In this document: positions 1-7,733 of the stretch, one piece after another
Layout of the letters: every line of letters begins with the position of its first letter
Numbering within the stretch: the stretch's first letter is position 1
NCBI RefSeq assembly: GCF_001815905.1
Contig: NZ_KV823268.1
Span: 1-64,000 of the forward strand
DNA length: 64,000 nucleotides
Reading direction: 5' to 3'
Source of the DNA: Brevibacterium sp. HMSC07C04
GTDB lineage: Bacteria; Actinomycetota; Actinomycetes; Actinomycetales; Brevibacteriaceae
The notes under the pieces: model-generated
Told to the model about the DNA's origin: nothing
What the model saw: only the letters and a program-made list of their open reading frames with translations
Databases searched by the model: none
Position numbers and translations under genes: made by a program

Positions 1-109
1 GATTGTTGTTCGCGTCCACACCAACCACCCACACGCCACCCCAGAAGGGTGACAACACGTGAGACACACTGGTTGGCCACAAACCTTGAGTAATCAATAC
101 CCCCAAAGA
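1..109 (+). other. 23S-5S rRNA internal spacer (partial)
   Basis: No open reading frame or known motif. Its position directly before the 5S gene makes it the internal transcribed spacer of an rRNA operon whose 16S and 23S genes lie upstream of the window. The 3' end of 23S is not visible, so the spacer is at least 109 nt long. Confidence 0.6.
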
Positions 110-227
110 TTTTGCGGTGGTAAAAGCGTCAGGGAAACGCCCGGTCCCCATTCCGAACCCGGAAGCTAAGCCTGACAGCGCTGATGGTACTGCACACACG
201 TGTGGGAGAGTAAGACACCGCCGCAAC
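110..227 (+). rRNA. rrf: 5S ribosomal RNA
   Basis: Structural RNA of the large ribosomal subunit. The conserved core of actinobacterial 5S is plainly readable: the AAACGCCCGGTCCCATTCCGAACC-like block (here with one extra C) near 133-160, then GAAGCTAAGCC and GATGGTACTGC. The terminal helix forms between TTGCGG (112-117) and CCGCAA (221-226). The total of about 118 nt is normal. The ends are placed from the closing helix and may be off by one to three bases. Confidence 0.95.
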
Positions 228-239
228 CACACCACAAAT

Positions 240-299
240 GAAGGCCCTGACAGGACCTGGTCGAGCACCACTGCTCCCAGAACCCCTGCCAGGGCCTTC
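240..299 (+). terminator. rRNA operon terminator hairpin 1
   Basis: The left arm GAAGGCCCTG then CAGG (240-254) pairs with CCTG then CAGGGCCTTC (285-299). This gives a stem of about 14 pairs with one mismatch and a 30-nt loop, 13 nt after the 5S gene. No T-run follows, as is common for actinobacterial terminators. Confidence 0.7.
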
Positions 300-350
300 A
301 CCCATTCACAAAGACTTCTTCTTGAACGCTGTAGTTCGCTCTTCCTTTTG

Positions 351-385
351 CGCCCCGAGCACCACAGCGTGCCTGGGGCGTTTTT
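351..385 (+). terminator. rRNA operon terminator hairpin 2
   Basis: CGCCCC (351-356) pairs with GGGGCG (375-380), followed directly by TTTTT. This is a classical intrinsic terminator and probably the back-up stop of the rRNA operon. Confidence 0.75.
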
Positions 386-452
386 GTCTGCTCTCTCAGC
401 CGTGTTTTATTCGCCGCAGTAGGCTGGGAGCTGTGAAGCGAGGAGACAGGAA

Positions 453-1190
453 ATGCGCATAGCCTTTCTGACTGGAGCTGGTCTGAGCACCGCTGCCGGT
501 ATACCTGACTTTCGAGGCCCGCAGGGTGTGTGGACGCGCGATCCCCTCGCAGAGCGCATGTCCACCCTGTCGTGGTATCTGAAAAGCCCCGAAGTGCGTG
601 AACGCGCCTGGCAGATGCGCCTTGAATCCGGCATCTGGGCGGCATCGCCAACCGAAGCTCACTACCGCATCGCGAAAGCTGAAGAGCAGGCCGACGTCAA
701 AGCAGTCGTTACGCAGAACACCGACGGCCTGCACACGCTCGCTGGTTCCACTCCGGCCAAGGTACTCGAAGTTCACGGCAGTGCGCGCGCCTGGAAGTGC
801 GAAGAGTGTGAAGCTTCCGGGCCCATGGAAGACATGATTCGCCGGGTCAAAGACGGTGAGCCAGACCCTGCATGCCCGCAGTGCGGTGGCATCACTCGTG
901 CAACCACCATCCTGTTTGAGGAAGTGCTGCAGACTGACGTCATTGAAGCGGCCTTCGATGCTGCAGAGAACTGCGACTGGATCATCGCGATTGGGACCTC
1001 GCTTTCTGTCACTCCTGTTGCACATATGTTCCCCATGGCGATCGAGGCCGGTGCTCACGGTCTGATCCTCAATGCTGAGCCGACGCCATTTGATCCCTAT
1101 GCCGACGAGGTGGTTCGCGGCGATCTGCAGGACACGGTCCCACGGGTGCTCGACGAGCTGCTTGAAACGCCTGGCACTATAGAGGGATGA
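453..1190 (+). CDS. cobB: Sirtuin-family NAD-dependent protein deacylase
   Basis: Removes acyl groups from protein lysines using NAD+, giving nicotinamide and O-acyl-ADP-ribose. In bacteria this family controls acyl-CoA synthetases among other targets. The 245-residue protein has the Rossmann motif GAGLSTAAGIPDFRG at 8-22, the TQNTDGLH motif near 87-94 and the catalytic His108 in EVHGS. Four zinc-binding cysteines sit at 116, 119, 141 and 144. GAGGAG precedes the ATG at a good distance. The next gene overlaps by 4 nt (ATGA), so the two are translationally coupled. A PrpE/Acs-type synthetase, a typical sirtuin target, lies 1.4 kb away; this link is inferred. Desuccinylase versus deacetylase specificity cannot be told with certainty. 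Confidence 0.93.
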   Translation: MRIAFLTGAGLSTAAGIPDFRGPQGVWTRDPLAERMSTLSWYLKSPEVRERAWQMRLESGIWAASPTEAHYRIAKAEEQADVKAVVTQNTDGLHTLAGSTPAKVLEVHGSARAWKCEECEASGPMEDMIRRVKDGEPDPACPQCGGITRATTILFEEVLQTDVIEAAFDAAENCDWIIAIGTSLSVTPVAHMFPMAIEAGAHGLILNAEPTPFDPYADEVVRGDLQDTVPRVLDELLETPGTIEG

Positions 1191-2464
1191 AGCCGATGAA
1201 GTCATCAAAATCTGCCCTGTCACATATGGCGATCGCCGCTGACCCGCTGGGGGAGGACGCCCCAACTGCTGAAGCTTACGAAGCTGTTTCAGCTCGTGTA
1301 TCGAAAGTTCAGCGGTTCAGGGTTCTCGACATTCTCGGCCGCGTTGCCCAGCTGCGTGCCGAAGGCCGTGATGTCATCTCGCTGTGCGTGGGCGAGCCCG
1401 GCCAGGGCGCGCCGACTGCTGTGCGCCAGCGCGCTGCCGAAGCTGTTCTTGATGGCACTGACTTGGGGTACTCTCCGGTGGAGGGCATCGCGCCTCTGCG
1501 CGAAGCGCTGGCAGGTCATTACAAACGCTGGTATGACGTTGACATCGATCCGAGCCGATTCATTGTCACAGCGGGCTCTTCCGGCGCGTTCCAACTGTCG
1601 TTCCTCACCTGCTTCGACGTGGGCGATAGGGTCGCACTCGCCCGCCCCGGCTACGCCGCCTACAAGAACATCCTCAAAGCGCTCGGCATCGACGTGGTTG
1701 AGCTCGACTGCGGCGAGGAAGTCCGCTTCCAACCGACCGTTGAGATGCTGGAAGAGGAACACGAAAAGGCTCCCCTGTCGGGTGTCATGGTTGCCTCACC
1801 AGCCAACCCGACCGGCACCATGATCGACGCCGAACACATGGCTGAGCTTGCTGACTGGTGCGATCGCGAAGGCGTGCGGCTGATCTCTGATGAGATTTAC
1901 CACGGCATCACGTTCGGCGATTCCGTCGGCACAACCGCGGTCGAATGCTCTGATGAAGCCATTGTCATCAGCTCGTTCTCCAAGTACTGGGGCATGACCG
2001 GCTGGCGACTGGGCTGGATGATCGTCCCGGAAGAACTCGTCGAGCCCATCAAGGCACTCGCCGGCAACCTCACGCTGTGCGCCCCCGTGCCGTCCCAGTT
2101 TGCGGCAATCGAGGCATTCTCAGAAAGCGCCTATGAAGAGGGTGCAAAAGCCGTTGAGGGCTTTGCCGCCGCCCGTCAGGCCGTTCTCGATGCCGTCGAC
2201 GATCTTGGCTGGACCGGCCTTGCCCCTGCTGACGGGGCGTTTTACATGTACGCAACGATCACCCCGGCCCTCGGCGAATTCGCTGACGCTGTTGACTGGT
2301 GTGCCGCGCTGCTGGAAGAAGAGGGCGTGGCCGTCTCGCCGGGCAGCGACTTCGACAGCGTCCACGGCGACTACGCCGTGCGCATCTCACTTGCGGCAGG
2401 CCATGAGGCCGTCGTTGAAGCCCTCGAGCGCATCAAACGGTTCCAGGCCCGCCACAAGGCCTGA
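1187..2464 (+). CDS. PLP-dependent class I/II aminotransferase
   Basis: Transfers an amino group between an amino acid and a 2-oxo acid using pyridoxal phosphate, in the cytosol. The 425-residue protein is normal length for fold type I. It shows the substrate region CVGEPGQGAP near 68, SPANPTG at 204-210, the SDEIY motif at 234-238, and the PLP lysine Lys266 in SSFSKYWGMTGWRLGW. The start overlaps the sirtuin stop in ATGA. Downstream in-frame ATGs exist and the fold begins only near residue 35, so the exact start is uncertain. The SFSKxWGMTGWRLGW signature fits aspartate/alanine-type aminotransferases, but the substrate cannot be read from sequence alone. Confidence 0.9.
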   Translation: MKPMKSSKSALSHMAIAADPLGEDAPTAEAYEAVSARVSKVQRFRVLDILGRVAQLRAEGRDVISLCVGEPGQGAPTAVRQRAAEAVLDGTDLGYSPVEGIAPLREALAGHYKRWYDVDIDPSRFIVTAGSSGAFQLSFLTCFDVGDRVALARPGYAAYKNILKALGIDVVELDCGEEVRFQPTVEMLEEEHEKAPLSGVMVASPANPTGTMIDAEHMAELADWCDREGVRLISDEIYHGITFGDSVGTTAVECSDEAIVISSFSKYWGMTGWRLGWMIVPEELVEPIKALAGNLTLCAPVPSQFAAIEAFSESAYEEGAKAVEGFAAARQAVLDAVDDLGWTGLAPADGAFYMYATITPALGEFADAVDWCAALLEEEGVAVSPGSDFDSVHGDYAVRISLAAGHEAVVEALERIKRFQARHKA

Positions 2465-2481
2465 TACACGACCAGGTGAGA

Positions 2482-2515
2482 AAAGGGACGAGGTGGAGCT
2501 CCACCTCGTCCCTTT
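2482..2515. terminator. Bidirectional terminator, perfect 34-bp palindrome
   Basis: AAAGGGACGAGGTGGAG is followed immediately by its exact reverse complement, giving 17 pairs on paper with no spacer. It lies between convergent genes (aminotransferase + and acyl-CoA synthetase -), where a two-way terminator is expected. The arm shares ACGAGGTG with terminators at 53193 and 58382. Confidence 0.8.
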
Positions 2516-2553
2516 CCGTGCCGATTCTGGGGTCACCAGAACCGGCTCAACGC

Positions 2554-4509
2554 TCACTCCTGGCGCAGTGAGGGGCGGATGGCATCGAGGACGGCCACGT
2601 CTTCAATTGTCGACGGAACAGCTGCGTCTGCTTTGCCTTCGGCGATTTCGCGCATTGTTTTGCGCAGGATCTTGCCGGAGCGGGTTTTGGGCAGAGCTTC
2701 GACAACGGTGGCCGATTTCAGTGCCGCCACCGGCCCGACCTCGACACGGACCTGAGCGACGAGTTCCTTTTCCAGCTGAGCGCGGTCAACGTCTTCGTGC
2801 CCTGCTTTGAGCACCACAAGGGCACGGGGTATCTGACCCTTGACCGGGTCGGAAAGGCCGATCACAGCACACTCGGCAACCGCCGGGTGGGACGCAACGG
2901 CAGCTTCGAGTGCACCGGCGGAAAGGCGGTGGCCGGCAACGTTGATGACATCGTCAGTGCGGCCCATCACGTAGACGTAGCCGTCTTCGTCAACACAGCC
3001 GCCGTCACCGGTGAGGTAGGCGCCCTCAATAGACGACAGGTAGGAGTCGACATAGCGTTCGTCGTCACCCCACACGGTTGCGAGCGTTCCGGGCGGAAGC
3101 GGCAGGCTGACGATGATAAGGCCCTCTTCGCCCGGCTCCATCTGGTTGCCTGCGGCATCGACCACCCGCACGTCATAGCCGGGCACCGGCATAGCTGGCG
3201 AACCGGGTTTGATGGGGTATTCGTGCAGGCCGATGGGATTTGCCGCGATCGGCCACCCGGTTTCCGTCTGCCACCAGTTGTCGAACACCGGAATGTCCCG
3301 GCCCGTGGCCCGTGCAAGTTTTTCGGTTGTCCACTTGTAGGTTTCCGGGTCGAGGCGCTCCCCGGCCTGGATCCACGCCCGCAGGTGCTGCATGGGGTAC
3401 TTGGCCATGAGTTCACCTTCGGGGTCTTCCTTGCGGATGACCCGCATGGCTGTCGGCGCACCGTAGAACAGGCGGACGTCGTATTCGTCGACCACCCTGA
3501 AGAAGGTACCTGCATCGGGTACGCCGACGGGCTTTCCTTCGAACACGATGGTGGTCACACCCGCCAGCAGCGGCGCGTAGACGATGTAGGAGTGTCCCAC
3601 TACCCAGCCGACATCTGAGGCGCAGAAGATTGTATGACCGGGGTGCAGGTCGTAGAGGTTCTTCATCGACCACGTGAGTGCCACCGCGTAGCCGCCGGCA
3701 TCGCGGACAATGCCCTTCGGTTTGCCCGTGGTTCCAGATGTGTACAGCACGTACAGTTCATCCGTCGCCCTGGTGCTCACCGGCGCCGCACCGCTTGGGG
3801 TCTGCTCCATCAGCTCATCGAAGGAGTACTCACTGTACTGAGCTCCCGAGGCGGTGGTAGCGTTCTCGCCCTTGATGTCGGCTGGGATCAGGTCGCGTTC
3901 ATAGACGATGCTCAGAGCAGGAACGTGCTCGACTTCGTCAAGAGCCGCATCGACCATGGGCTTGTATTCGACCTTCCGCGACGGTTCGATGCCGCCGGAG
4001 GCCGACACAATAGCCTTGGGCTTGAGGTCGTTGATGCGGACTGCGAGTTCGCGGGCGGAAAAACCGCCGAACACAACCGAGTGAACCGCGCCGATGCGGG
4101 CGCAGGCGAGCATTGCCACGACCGCCTGCGGGATCATCGGCATGTAGATGATGACGCGGTCGCCCTTTTCCACACCCTTGTCCTGCAGCACCTTGGCGAA
4201 GCGGGCAGTTGTGTCCGTCAGTTCCCTGTAGCTGATCTTCTGTTTGGTGTCCGTGACGGGGGAGTCGTAGATGAGCGCGGTGTCCTCACCGCGGCCGGCT
4301 TCGACGTGACGGTCAAGCGCGTTGTAGCAGACGTTGAGTTCGCCGTCGGGAAACCAGCGGTACAGGGGAGCGCGCGAATCGTCGAGAGCGCGCGAGGGCT
4401 TGGAGTCCCAGTCGATCCCCTCAGCGGCTTCGAGCCAAAAGGCTTCGCGGTCCTCTGCGGCGCGCCGCGCTGCTGTTTCATAGGCGTTTTCTGTGTTTTC
4501 GGCGGTCAT
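2554..4509 (-). CDS. prpE: Propionyl-CoA/acetyl-CoA synthetase (PrpE-type)
   Basis: Activates a short-chain fatty acid with ATP and CoA through an acyl-adenylate. From the chosen ATG the protein has 651 residues, normal for the Acs/PrpE family. Visible motifs are the P-loop YTSGTTGKPKG at 256-266, DNWWQTETGWP, the hinge region TGDGGCVDEDGY followed by MGRTDDVINVAGHRLS, and the catalytic Lys613 in PKTRSGK, the lysine that protein acylation silences. The frame stays open to 4641, but the ATG at 4509 has a strong AGGGGGG ribosome site and starts the conserved region. An ArsR regulator lies 149 nt upstream on the same strand with an inverted repeat between them. PrpE is favoured over Acs by overall resemblance; the substrate is not proven. 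Confidence 0.88.
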   Translation of the reverse strand: MTAENTENAYETAARRAAEDREAFWLEAAEGIDWDSKPSRALDDSRAPLYRWFPDGELNVCYNALDRHVEAGRGEDTALIYDSPVTDTKQKISYRELTDTTARFAKVLQDKGVEKGDRVIIYMPMIPQAVVAMLACARIGAVHSVVFGGFSARELAVRINDLKPKAIVSASGGIEPSRKVEYKPMVDAALDEVEHVPALSIVYERDLIPADIKGENATTASGAQYSEYSFDELMEQTPSGAAPVSTRATDELYVLYTSGTTGKPKGIVRDAGGYAVALTWSMKNLYDLHPGHTIFCASDVGWVVGHSYIVYAPLLAGVTTIVFEGKPVGVPDAGTFFRVVDEYDVRLFYGAPTAMRVIRKEDPEGELMAKYPMQHLRAWIQAGERLDPETYKWTTEKLARATGRDIPVFDNWWQTETGWPIAANPIGLHEYPIKPGSPAMPVPGYDVRVVDAAGNQMEPGEEGLIIVSLPLPPGTLATVWGDDERYVDSYLSSIEGAYLTGDGGCVDEDGYVYVMGRTDDVINVAGHRLSAGALEAAVASHPAVAECAVIGLSDPVKGQIPRALVVLKAGHEDVDRAQLEKELVAQVRVEVGPVAALKSATVVEALPKTRSGKILRKTMREIAEGKADAAVPSTIEDVAVLDAIRPSLRQE

Positions 4510-4529
4510 GATGCCCCCCCTGTCTGTTG

Positions 4530-4564
4530 TGTGCCCCACATTGTCTGTGGTGATGTGGGCCACA
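4530..4564. promoter_or_regulatory. Inverted repeat upstream of the acyl-CoA synthetase
   Basis: TGTGCCCCACA (4530-4540) and TGTGGGCCACA (4554-4564) form 11-bp arms with one mismatch around a 13-nt spacer. The element ends 20 nt before the synthetase start codon. It may be the operator of the adjacent ArsR protein or a hairpin in the leader; the sequence does not decide between these. Confidence 0.45.
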
Positions 4565-4658
4565 ATACCGTTCGGCTTCGAGTGGCGTGCGGCAGGGGGC
4601 ATTGGCCAGGAGGGGCGGCCAGGGGAACCAGCCGATGACATCGGCCAGGGGCGTTCGT

Positions 4659-5018
4659 TCAGTCGCAGAGTTCGGCCGAGTGGGCCAGCGCGTCCTGAAT
4701 GATGTGTGCTACGTGGTGGTCGGTCACTTCGTAGTGGGCTTCGCGGCCGGAGCGCTGAACGCTGACCAGCCGCTGATTGCGCAGCGTGCGCAGGTGCTGG
4801 GACACCAAAGGCTGAGACAGGTTCGTCAGCAGCACGAGCTCGGACACCGTCAGCGGCGAGTGCGACAGTGCAAGCAGAATCCGCAGGCGCGACGGGGTGG
4901 CGAGAACCTTGAAGATGTCGGCCGTGAGTTCGATGGCCTGAGCGTCTGTCAGGTCTTCGGGAATGCGAAGTTCGCCGTCGTCATCGAATTTCAGGTGCGG
5001 GTATGCATCACGTGCCAT
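4659..5018 (-). CDS. ArsR-family transcriptional regulator
   Basis: Small winged-helix DNA-binding repressor of 119 residues. The recognition region reads LATPSRLRILLAL then VSELVLLTNLSQPLVSQHLRTLRNQRLV, followed by the wing RSGREAHYEV and a C-terminal helix with HHVAH. No CxC metal site is present, so classical arsenic or cadmium sensing is unlikely; the C-terminal histidines could bind zinc or be incidental. A GTG two codons upstream is possible. I prefer the ATG at 5018 because TACACT lies 7 nt before it, which suggests a leaderless mRNA. It is probably co-directional with, and a regulator of, the downstream acyl-CoA synthetase gene. Confidence 0.85.
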   Translation of the reverse strand: MARDAYPHLKFDDDGELRIPEDLTDAQAIELTADIFKVLATPSRLRILLALSHSPLTVSELVLLTNLSQPLVSQHLRTLRNQRLVSVQRSGREAHYEVTDHHVAHIIQDALAHSAELCD

Positions 5019-5052
5019 GCCCACCAGTGTATTCCAGGCCGGCCGAACCCTC

Positions 5053-5691
5053 TCAGCGGCTGTTCGGCGCTGTGGCGAGGATGTCGGCGGCCAGCGGCTC
5101 CCACTTGCCGTACGCGTCCGGGTGGGCCGAGCGCTGCACAGCCTGTGCGGCGTCGTTCTTGCTCATCTTCTGCCAGCCGGATATCTGTTTGAGCCCGGCG
5201 TTCTTGACCTTCGGGTTGACTCCGTAGAACGCGGTTGTGGCGTAGTGGACATTGAGCACCTGACCGTCGGTTCCCCACCCCTGTGAGGGGCGCTGTTGGA
5301 ACACTCCGAGCGAGTCTCGGTCCCCGTAGGGCAGATTGCGCAGGGAGGATTCCTGCATAGCGGTCATGAGCGCGATTTCGATCCCAGCATCTGACACGGA
5401 GTGTTCGCGTCCGATGTCGATGATTTCGCGCGCAATCTCCATCTGTCCCGAATCCAGGGCCGCTGCCGAGGTGGGGGCCAGCTTCTCTGACACCTTCTCT
5501 TTGGCTGCCTGCCGCTGATCGGGGTCAGAGAGCACCCCTGTTACTGCGGTTCCCGCTGTGAACAGGCCCAGGGCCAAAAGTGCGGCGGTCACGCCCATGA
5601 CAGTGCTGCGGAAGTTTCGGCGCCCTTCCCCTTTGCGGCGCCGAACTCTGCGACTCGATGGTCGCCTGCGTACTGTCTTTCTGCGTGCCAC
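5053..5691 (-). CDS. Membrane-anchored lysozyme-like domain protein (paralogue 1)
   Basis: 212 residues. The N-terminus is very basic (residues 1-26, many Arg/Lys) and is followed by one hydrophobic helix (about 30-52), so it should be a type II membrane protein with an outside C-terminal domain. That domain carries ALMTAMQESSLRNL, GDRDSLGVFQQRPSQGWG and FYGVNPKVKN. Such Glu-containing blocks recall transglycosylase/lysozyme folds (the Glu of MQES could be catalytic), but this is inference. Similar actinobacterial proteins are usually annotated only as hypothetical. A GTG start is used with TAAAGT 6 nt upstream. The next gene encodes a secreted paralogue. A cell-wall role is likely but unproven. 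Confidence 0.75.
   Translation of the reverse strand: MARRKTVRRRPSSRRVRRRKGEGRRNFRSTVMGVTAALLALGLFTAGTAVTGVLSDPDQRQAAKEKVSEKLAPTSAAALDSGQMEIAREIIDIGREHSVSDAGIEIALMTAMQESSLRNLPYGDRDSLGVFQQRPSQGWGTDGQVLNVHYATTAFYGVNPKVKNAGLKQISGWQKMSKNDAAQAVQRSAHPDAYGKWEPLAADILATAPNSR
5127..5232. repeat. 106-bp near-identical segment, copy A
   Basis: Matches 5853-5958 at 98 of 106 positions by my hand alignment, without gaps. It encodes the C-terminal FYGVNPKVKNAGLKQISGWQ to AVQRS part of paralogue 1. The N-terminal parts of the two genes are unrelated. Confidence 0.85.
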
Positions 5692-5769
5692 GCCCTTACT
5701 TTAGGCGCTTGGACTCCACTTGCCGAACTGCTTCCCCAAGAGTCGGGTGGAGCCCAGTGTGCAGGCGCG

Positions 5770-6492
5770 TCAGCGGATGGCCGGTGCGTCCCGATTGGCA
5801 TTGAGCAGAGCGGTGGCCAGACCCTCCCACTGGGCGTAGCGATGCGGGTGCCCCGAGCGCTGCACTGCCTGTGCGGCATTGTTTTTGCTCATCTTCTGCC
5901 AGCCGGGAATCTGTTTGAGCCCGGCGTTCTTCACCTTCGGGTTGACCCCGTAGAACGCTTTGGCGGAGTAGGTTCGGTCCATGATCTGGGACTTCGAACC
6001 CCAGTTGTATTTGGGCCGCTGCTGAAACAGGCCGACGGAGTCCTTGTCGCCGTATCGGATGTTGTACAGGTCCGATTCCTGCTTGGCGGTCATGAGCGCA
6101 ATGATGATCGCGTCGTCGCTCATGCCCGCACCCTTGCCGACACCGATGATGATGCGGGCGTTGGCCGTCTGGTCGCGGTCGATTCCCCTGGGCTGCGGGC
6201 CGGGCTTCACCGTTTTCTTGGCCTGGGCCTTCGGTGCGGATTGTGCGCTGCGCGGCTGCTGGGCCTTGCGCGCTCTGTCGGCCTCTTCGGGAGTCACCCG
6301 CTGGGTGGCTGGGCCGCCGACCGAGGTGTAGTCGCCGCCGTCCTGTGCGCTGCTGGTCTGTGAGCCGCTGCCGGCGTGCGGGGTGTTGTGGTCAACGACG
6401 TTGCCGCTGAGAGCGCTGGCCGGCCCTGCGAGCAGGAGGGAGCTTGCCGCCGCGCAGCCCAGTGCGGTCGCGGCAGTGTAGATGATTCGCAT
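5770..6492 (-). CDS. Secreted lysozyme-like domain protein (paralogue 2)
   Basis: 240 residues. It starts with a typical signal peptide (MRIIYTAATALGCAAASS, cleavage likely after ASA near residue 27). A low-complexity Ser/Gln/Lys linker (about 30-105) follows, then the same C-terminal domain as its neighbour: ALMTAKQESDLYNI, GDKDSVGLFQQRP, FYGVNPKVKN, QKMSKNNAAQAVQRS. Paralogue 1 is anchored and this copy is released, so the pair may cover the membrane side and the outer wall. The upstream region (6493-6758) holds a palindrome at 6581. A lysozyme or transglycosylase activity is inferred from motif spacing only. Confidence 0.77.
   Translation of the reverse strand: MRIIYTAATALGCAAASSLLLAGPASALSGNVVDHNTPHAGSGSQTSSAQDGGDYTSVGGPATQRVTPEEADRARKAQQPRSAQSAPKAQAKKTVKPGPQPRGIDRDQTANARIIIGVGKGAGMSDDAIIIALMTAKQESDLYNIRYGDKDSVGLFQQRPKYNWGSKSQIMDRTYSAKAFYGVNPKVKNAGLKQIPGWQKMSKNNAAQAVQRSGHPHRYAQWEGLATALLNANRDAPAIR
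5853..5958. repeat. 106-bp near-identical segment, copy B
   Basis: Second copy of the segment at 5127-5232, in the same orientation, with 8 mismatches by hand alignment. High identity at synonymous positions suggests recent duplication or gene conversion limited to the domain end. Confidence 0.85.
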
Positions 6493-6580
6493 GATCCTCG
6501 TTTCGGGAAGTGGAAGATTCGAGCTCCCAAAACTGTAGCGAATAATCTGTCAAGTTTCACACGCCGGGAAATCCGAAGTG

Positions 6581-6594
6581 TTACATCTATGTAA
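6581..6594. promoter_or_regulatory. TTACAT-CT-ATGTAA palindrome upstream of the secreted lysozyme-like gene
   Basis: Perfect 6-bp arms about 90 bp before the start at 6492. Read on the minus strand, the same stretch contains GTCACA and GTAACA about 23 bp apart. This resembles the tandem GTMACA half-sites described for the response regulator MtrA, which controls wall hydrolases in actinobacteria. This is a motif resemblance only. Confidence 0.35.
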
Positions 6595-6717
6595 GTAGCG
6601 TTGTGACCTGCAAAAAGACACGAATGTAGTTAAAAGTCCAAAATCGTTCGCAGAAATCGTCCGAAATGCCGGATGGTTGAAGGGTTGCGGGCTCTGCACA
6701 GCTATTGGGCAGGCAAA

Positions 6718-6744
6718 AGGGGCCCGGCACAGTGCCGAGCCCCT
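6718..6744 (-). terminator. Terminator of the ole operon
   Basis: AGGGGCCCGGCAC (6718-6730) pairs with GTGCCGAGCCCCT (6732-6744) with one mismatch. On the minus strand the hairpin runs into CCTTTTGCC, so it should end transcription leaving oleD. Confidence 0.75.
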
Positions 6745-6758
6745 CGCAGCAGAGTTCT

Positions 6759-7733
6759 CTACGCGGTTCCCCCGTAGTGGGCGGCAATCCTACGCAGGCC
6801 CTCTTCAATTGAGACCGCGGGCGTCCAGTTCAAAACGCTGTGCGTGGTCCGCTGATCAAACCAGTGCGCCGTGGAAAGCTGCTCAGCGAGGAACTCCGTG
6901 AGCGGCGGCTCGTCTTCGAAATCACCGGCCGTCCAGACTTTCTCAATGACCTTTCCGGCGATCTTCGCAGCACCCACGGGCACACGCAGGGTCGGTTCGG
7001 CAGAACCGCCGGCAACCGCAATCCTGCGCATGAGCTCGCCAATGGGGCGCGGCTGCCCGTTCGTCACCACGAGAGCCAGCCCGTGCGTGTGCTGGACCGC
7101 TGACAGCGCAGCGACAATCGCGTCCACCGCGTTGTCGATGTAGAGGGTGTCGACCATCGCCAGACCCGAACCCAGCAGAGGCAGCCTTCCCTGTGCAGCC
7201 CGGTCGATGATCCTTTCGGTCAGCTGCGGTTCGCCCGGGCCCCACATGAGGTGAGGGCGAAGAGCGAGCACTCGAAAATCATCGTGCGATGCCGCCAGCG
7301 CCAAGCGCTCGCCGGCGGCTTTTGTGCGCGCGTAGTCTCCGCGGGCGGCAACGGGGTCCGCCGGTCCAGCGCCGTCGCCGACAAGAGAATCGCCAGCGTG
7401 GGCAACCGACGGCGACGAAATGTGCACCATGCGGCCGATTCCAGCCTGCTGGGCCCTTGCAACAATGTTCGCGGTGCCGTCAATATTGACTTTTTCGAAG
7501 TCTTCGGGAGCACCGACCATGGACACCTTCGCCGCCATGTGGATGAGCGCATCCTGCCCGGAAACCGCCCGGTCAACAGCTTCCAAGTCCGTGACCGAGC
7601 CCTGAACGTCACGCGCGCCTGCAACCCCGGAGGGGCGGCGCTGCAGCGTGGTCACCTCGTGGCCCTGCGCAAGGAGAGCCCGGGCGGTGGAACTTCCCAG
7701 AAGACCGGACGCACCGGTGATGAGAACCTTCAT
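6759..7733 (-). CDS. oleD: OleD, NADPH-dependent 2-alkyl-3-ketoacid reductase
   Basis: Third protein of long-chain olefin synthesis: reduces the 2-alkyl-3-keto acid made by OleA to a 2-alkyl-3-hydroxy acid. It is a 324-residue extended short-chain dehydrogenase with GASGLLGSS at 7-15 and the Tyr134-x3-Lys138 pair (YARTK), with a Ser near 107 completing the site. The frame is open to 7781, but the ATG at 7733 starts the Rossmann fold and overlaps the OleBC stop in ATGA, so it is translationally coupled. Gene order oleA-oleBC-oleD and a terminator right after it mark a complete operon. Without this context it would be only a generic epimerase. Confidence 0.9.
   Translation of the reverse strand: MKVLITGASGLLGSSTARALLAQGHEVTTLQRRPSGVAGARDVQGSVTDLEAVDRAVSGQDALIHMAAKVSMVGAPEDFEKVNIDGTANIVARAQQAGIGRMVHISSPSVAHAGDSLVGDGAGPADPVAARGDYARTKAAGERLALAASHDDFRVLALRPHLMWGPGEPQLTERIIDRAAQGRLPLLGSGLAMVDTLYIDNAVDAIVAALSAVQHTHGLALVVTNGQPRPIGELMRRIAVAGGSAEPTLRVPVGAAKIAGKVIEKVWTAGDFEDEPPLTEFLAEQLSTAHWFDQRTTHSVLNWTPAVSIEEGLRRIAAHYGGTA

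Noticed and set aside
396-1265. 289-aa minus-strand frame opposite the sirtuin gene
   Set aside because: Antisense shadow of a well-supported sirtuin; no ribosome site and no recognisable domain.
3634-4638. 334-aa plus-strand frame opposite prpE
   Set aside because: Long antisense frames arise from high third-position GC; the sequence is rich in His/Arg/Gly and has no fold.
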